A stretch of 64,000 bases of DNA, taken from JAYQKL01 sp049889415 (lineage in GTDB: Bacteria > Pseudomonadota > Alphaproteobacteria > RS24). Positions 60,730-64,000 of the stretch are shown here, piece after piece (position 1 is the first letter of the stretch; the number at the start of each line of letters is the position of its first letter). The position numbers and the translations under genes are program-made. The stretch lies in the NCBI GenBank assembly GCA_049889415.1, contig JBMHDL010000003.1:434001-498000 (forward strand). The letters run 5' to 3'. Below the pieces are notes generated by a model. The model was not told where the DNA came from. It searched no databases and saw nothing but the letters and a program-made list of their open reading frames with translations.

Positions 60730-61431
60730 TTAAATCCCGCGTTCCTGCCTGATAAGCTCCCAGGCATTGTTAATGCCGGCCATACGCGCATTCGACAAAT
60801 GAATGATTTCCTGCGGCACACCTCTGGCCTGCAACTGATCGGGATGGTTATCGCGCACCGCCTTCAACCAAGCCTCGCGCACCGTATCATCTCCAACTGA
60901 TTTGGTGACCCCCAGCACAGCATAAGGGTCAACAACATCCTCATTATGATGCGCGTGGATGCGATCAAAATCGGTTCTGTCGAGACCAAAAATATCACTG
61001 ACACGTTTGAGATAAGCCTCCTCAGCCGGATGCAGATCTCCATCTGAATAGGCGATGTGAAACAGCCCGTCGAGAACATCTTCACAGACCCTCGGATTGT
61101 CCTTGAAAATGGATTTGACCTGCCGGGCATAAACTTCAAATCCGGCCACATCTTCCTGCGCGAGCTTATAAACCCGCTCAACATTTTTCTGTTCGCGGTC
61201 CGGTACACGGCAAATCTGGTAAAAAGCGTTCACTTCAGCAGGCGAGACCATGCCGTCGGCCTTCGCCATTTTTGCAGACAGGGCAATCAAGGCAATGGTG
61301 AAGGCAACATCGCGTTCCAGTTCCTTGTCCACCAGTAGATGCCCAGCAACCGCTCCGGCAACCGCTCCGACGGGACCGGCCACGTATGCACCGGCGACAC
61401 CTCCAGCAATTTTGCCCCAAATCGACAACAC
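60730..61431 (-). CDS. TerB and J-domain protein (DjlA-like)
   Basis: A 233-residue co-chaperone-like protein. The N-terminus has a glycine/alanine-rich hydrophobic stretch (about 5-35), then a TerB/DjlA central domain (about 40-150, with AKADGMVSPAEV and AYSDGDLHPAEEAYL). The C-terminal J domain has the HPD motif at 196-198 (DNHPDQL), which stimulates DnaK. It resembles Escherichia coli DjlA but is shorter. It is upstream of rpiA by 10 bases. Confidence 0.88.
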   Translation of the reverse strand: MLSIWGKIAGGVAGAYVAGPVGAVAGAVAGHLLVDKELERDVAFTIALIALSAKMAKADGMVSPAEVNAFYQICRVPDREQKNVERVYKLAQEDVAGFEVYARQVKSIFKDNPRVCEDVLDGLFHIAYSDGDLHPAEEAYLKRVSDIFGLDRTDFDRIHAHHNEDVVDPYAVLGVTKSVGDDTVREAWLKAVRDNHPDQLQARGVPQEIIHLSNARMAGINNAWELIRQERGI

Positions 61432-61518
61432 CGGCTCCCTTTATTCTGATGCACGGAGCATAAATGAATCGCCCGGGCAGAGCGAGTGAAACTTCAGGAT
61501 TTTAATGCCACGGGAGTC

Positions 61519-64000
61519 TCAGGGCTTGTAGGACAGGATCGGGGACAGCCATTTTTCGCAGATTGCAACATCCATGCCCTTGCGTGCGGCATAGTCCTCA
61601 ACTTGATCACGGTTAATCTTGCCAACCCCGAAATACTGGCTGTCCGGATGGCTGAAATACAGGCCCGACACCGCGGCACCCGGCCACATGGCAAAACTTT
61701 CGGTCAATTCAACGCCGATTGCATCAGTGGCGTCCAGCAGCTCAAACAAGGTCTCTTTCTCGGTATGGTCCGGTTGTGCTGGATAGCCGGGCGCCGGGCG
61801 GATGCCGTTATATTCCTCCCGGATCAAAGCCTCATTGTCGAGAGCCTCTTCGGGTGCATATCCCCAATATTGGGTGCGGACAAGCTGGTGCATCCGCTCC
61901 GCAAACGCCTCCGCCAGTCGGTCAGCAAGGGCTTTTGACATGATGGCGCTGTAATCGTCGCCAGCCTCTTCAAATTTTTTGGCGACATCATCCTCACCAT
62001 GACCGGACGTCACGGCAAAGCCGCCAATATAATCCGGAGCAACATCTACGGGCGCAATAAAATCTGCTAGGGCAAAATTGGCGCGGCCGTTTTTACGCTC
62101 CATCTGCTGACGCAGACTGTGCAGGCGCCTCATTTCAGACTGGCGGTTTTCATCCTCATAAATAATGATGTCATCACCGTCACGCGCCGCCGGCCAGAAG
62201 CCGATCACAGCCTTGCAGGTCAGCCACTTCTCCTCAATCATTTGATCCAGCATGTCCTGGGCGTCCTTGAACAGATTGGTCGCCGCTTCCCCGACCACAT
62301 TATCGGTCAATATCGCCGGATAGGTGCCATGCAGATCCCAGCTTTGGAAGAAGGGTGTCCAGTCAATGAAGTCACGCAGGTCCTCAGCAGGATAATCCTC
62401 GAACACTTTGGTTCCGAGGAAGCTGGGCCGCACCGGTGTGTGCTGTGAAAAGTCTGCGGCAAAAGCATTTTCCTGCGCGGCAGCCAATGGCACGCGCTTG
62501 GCGGTTTCACGCCCTCTGGCATGAGCCGTCGCCATATTTTCATAATCTGCGCGGATTTGCGCCTTATAGTCATCGCCTTTTTCCTCAGACAGCAAGGTTG
62601 AGGCGACTCCGACGGCGCGACTGGCATCGGTGACGTAAATGGCCTGTCCGCGTGAATAATTGGGATTGATTTTGACAGCCGTATGGACTTTGGATGTGGT
62701 CGCACCGCCAATCAGTAATGGGATGTCAAACTCCTGCCGCTCCATCTCAGCTGCGACATGGCACATTTCATCAAGGCTCGGCGTAATCAGCCCGGACAGA
62801 CCGATAATATCAACATTCTCTTCTTTGGCCTTTTCCAGAATATCCGCGGCCGGAACCATGACGCCCATGTCAATGACTTCATAATTGTTGCATTGCAACA
62901 CAACTCCGACAATGTTCTTGCCGATGTCGTGCACGTCGCCCTTTACAGTCGCCATCAACACCTTTCCGGCATTGGCTACCTTATCGGCACCACTCTGCTT
63001 CTTCTCTTCCTCCATGAAAGGCTCGAGATAAGCCACGGCCTTTTTCATGACCCTGGCGGACTTAACAACTTGCGGTAGAAACATCTTTCCTTCACCGAAC
63101 AAGTCACCGACGACATTCATGCCATCCATTAACGGGCCTTCGATGATATGCAAAGGCCGTTCATATTGCTGGCGCGCCTCTTCCACGTCCTCTTCCGCAT
63201 AATCTCCGATGCCATTGACCAGCGCATGTTCCAACCGCTTTTCAATCGGAAGTTCCCGCCAGCTGAGATCAACAACCCGGGCCTCCCCTTTTTGACCGCG
63301 ATATTTTTCAGCGATTTCAAGCAACCGGTCTGTGCCGTCATTTCTGCGGTTGAGCAACACATCTTCAACAGCCTCGCGCAAGGGAGCATCAATATCCTGA
63401 TAAATGGCAAGCTGACCGGCATTCACAATGCCCATATCCATGCCCTGCCCGATGGCATGATACAGAAAGGCGGAGTGCATGGCCTCGCGCACCGGTTCAT
63501 TGCCGCGAAACGAAAAGGAAATGTTCGATACTCCGCCGGAAACATGGGCATGGGGCAGGTTTTCACGGATCCGGGCTGTGGCTTCTATGAAGTCCTTGCC
63601 GTAATTGTCATGCTCTTCAATGCCGGTCGCAACGGCAAAAATATTCGGATCGAAAATAATGTCTTCGGGCGGAAAACCGACCTTTTCCGTCAGCAATTTA
63701 TAGGACCGTTCGCAAATCTCAAACTTGCGATCGGCCGTGTCCGCCTGCCCATCTTCGTCAAACGCCATGACAATGACAGCCGCGCCGAATTTCTGGCACG
63801 TCCGGGCCTGTGATAGAAACGCCTCCTCCCCCTCTTTCAGGGAAATCGAATTGACGACAGCCTTACCCTGAACGCATTTCAACCCAGCCTCAATGATTGA
63901 CCATTTGGAACTGTCAATCATGACCGGCACTTTGGCGATATCCGGTTCGGCGGCGATCAAATTCAAAAAGCGCACCATCGCCGCTTCAGAGTCGAGCATT
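61519..64000 (-). CDS. metH: Methionine synthase, cobalamin-dependent (right end cut)
   Basis: MetH moves the methyl group of methyl-THF to homocysteine through cobalamin. The visible 827 codons include the end of the pterin-binding domain (VPVMIDSSKW, about residue 30), the cobalamin domains with DVHDIGKNIVGVVLQCNNYEV, and the C-terminal SAM-dependent activation domain up to YFGVGKINRDQVEDYA. The homocysteine domain would be beyond the right edge or in a separate gene, as happens in some alphaproteobacteria. The gene begins outside the window. Confidence 0.96.
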   Translation of the reverse strand, partial: MLDSEAAMVRFLNLIAAEPDIAKVPVMIDSSKWSIIEAGLKCVQGKAVVNSISLKEGEEAFLSQARTCQKFGAAVIVMAFDEDGQADTADRKFEICERSYKLLTEKVGFPPEDIIFDPNIFAVATGIEEHDNYGKDFIEATARIRENLPHAHVSGGVSNISFSFRGNEPVREAMHSAFLYHAIGQGMDMGIVNAGQLAIYQDIDAPLREAVEDVLLNRRNDGTDRLLEIAEKYRGQKGEARVVDLSWRELPIEKRLEHALVNGIGDYAEEDVEEARQQYERPLHIIEGPLMDGMNVVGDLFGEGKMFLPQVVKSARVMKKAVAYLEPFMEEEKKQSGADKVANAGKVLMATVKGDVHDIGKNIVGVVLQCNNYEVIDMGVMVPAADILEKAKEENVDIIGLSGLITPSLDEMCHVAAEMERQEFDIPLLIGGATTSKVHTAVKINPNYSRGQAIYVTDASRAVGVASTLLSEEKGDDYKAQIRADYENMATAHARGRETAKRVPLAAAQENAFAADFSQHTPVRPSFLGTKVFEDYPAEDLRDFIDWTPFFQSWDLHGTYPAILTDNVVGEAATNLFKDAQDMLDQMIEEKWLTCKAVIGFWPAARDGDDIIIYEDENRQSEMRRLHSLRQQMERKNGRANFALADFIAPVDVAPDYIGGFAVTSGHGEDDVAKKFEEAGDDYSAIMSKALADRLAEAFAERMHQLVRTQYWGYAPEEALDNEALIREEYNGIRPAPGYPAQPDHTEKETLFELLDATDAIGVELTESFAMWPGAAVSGLYFSHPDSQYFGVGKINRDQVEDYAARKGMDVAICEKWLSPILSYKP

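Overview
The window is a 64 kb stretch of alphaproteobacterial chromosome made almost entirely of housekeeping genes. The class assignment rests on gene content and order: an HdaA-type DnaA regulator beside ppk, the block lptF-lptG-lptD-surA-rsmA, the block fabD-fabG-acpP-fabF-mltG-gmk, the run rpsF-rpsR-DUF2232-rplI-dnaB-alr-(mlaE-mlaF)-radA-cvpA-purF-SDR, and guaB next to rlmE and ppx. Base composition looks even, by eye slightly above 50% GC. The genus cannot be fixed from the sequence alone. Very short intergenic gaps and overlapping convergent genes point to a compact genome. I see no tRNA, rRNA, insertion sequence, prophage or CRISPR array. No gap between genes exceeds about 260 bases.

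Layout. 1-3823 (minus): start of ppk, hdaA, an AI-2E family membrane protein and a DUF2066 secreted protein. 3993-5677 (plus): purM-purN. 5739-8185 (minus): ndk, holC, pepA. 8335-14932 (plus): lptF-lptG-lptD-surA-rsmA, the LPS export and outer-membrane biogenesis block. 14937-21291 (minus, read right to left): fabD-fabG-acpP-fabF-mltG-gmk-nhaA. 21547-32448 (plus): rpsF-rpsR-DUF2232-rplI, dnaB-alr, mlaE-mlaF, radA-cvpA-purF-SDR. 32426-44914 (minus, read right to left): ppx-rlmE, guaB-TPR-guaA, the small cluster ytoQ-ppnP-SMR-DM13, panB, TPR-bamB-der and a Cys/His-rich lipoprotein. 45129-49484 (plus): an RND efflux adaptor and pump. 49486-50975 (minus): psd-pssA. 51098-51658 (plus): a LOG-family gene. 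51655-56325 (minus): nadE-gltX-cimA. 56533-57900 (plus): class II DAHP synthase. 57910-64000 (minus): 3' part of metH, a TerB/J-domain protein, rpiA, gor and a DUF374 acyltransferase.

Major functions: purine synthesis (purM, purN, purF, guaB, guaA), fatty-acid and phospholipid synthesis (fab genes, psd, pssA), envelope assembly (lptF/G/D, surA, bamB, mlaE/F, mltG), replication and repair (dnaB, hdaA, holC, radA), ribosome synthesis (rpsF, rpsR, rplI, der, rsmA, rlmE), polyphosphate and ppGpp turnover (ppk, ppx), and cofactor or amino-acid synthesis (panB, nadE, cimA, aro, metH).

No clearly new system stands out. The observations most worth following are a nested hairpin forming the guaB leader (42951-43000), a perfect 27-base tandem duplication upstream of purM (3911-3965), a terminator-like hairpin in the presumed nadE leader (56392-56418), a structured leader before nhaA where nhaA sits between rsmA and gmk while pdxA and yicC are absent, a possibly leaderless Cys/His-rich lipoprotein gene (32426-32977), an RND pump with substituted proton-relay residues, and a long acidic tail on ribosomal protein L9.
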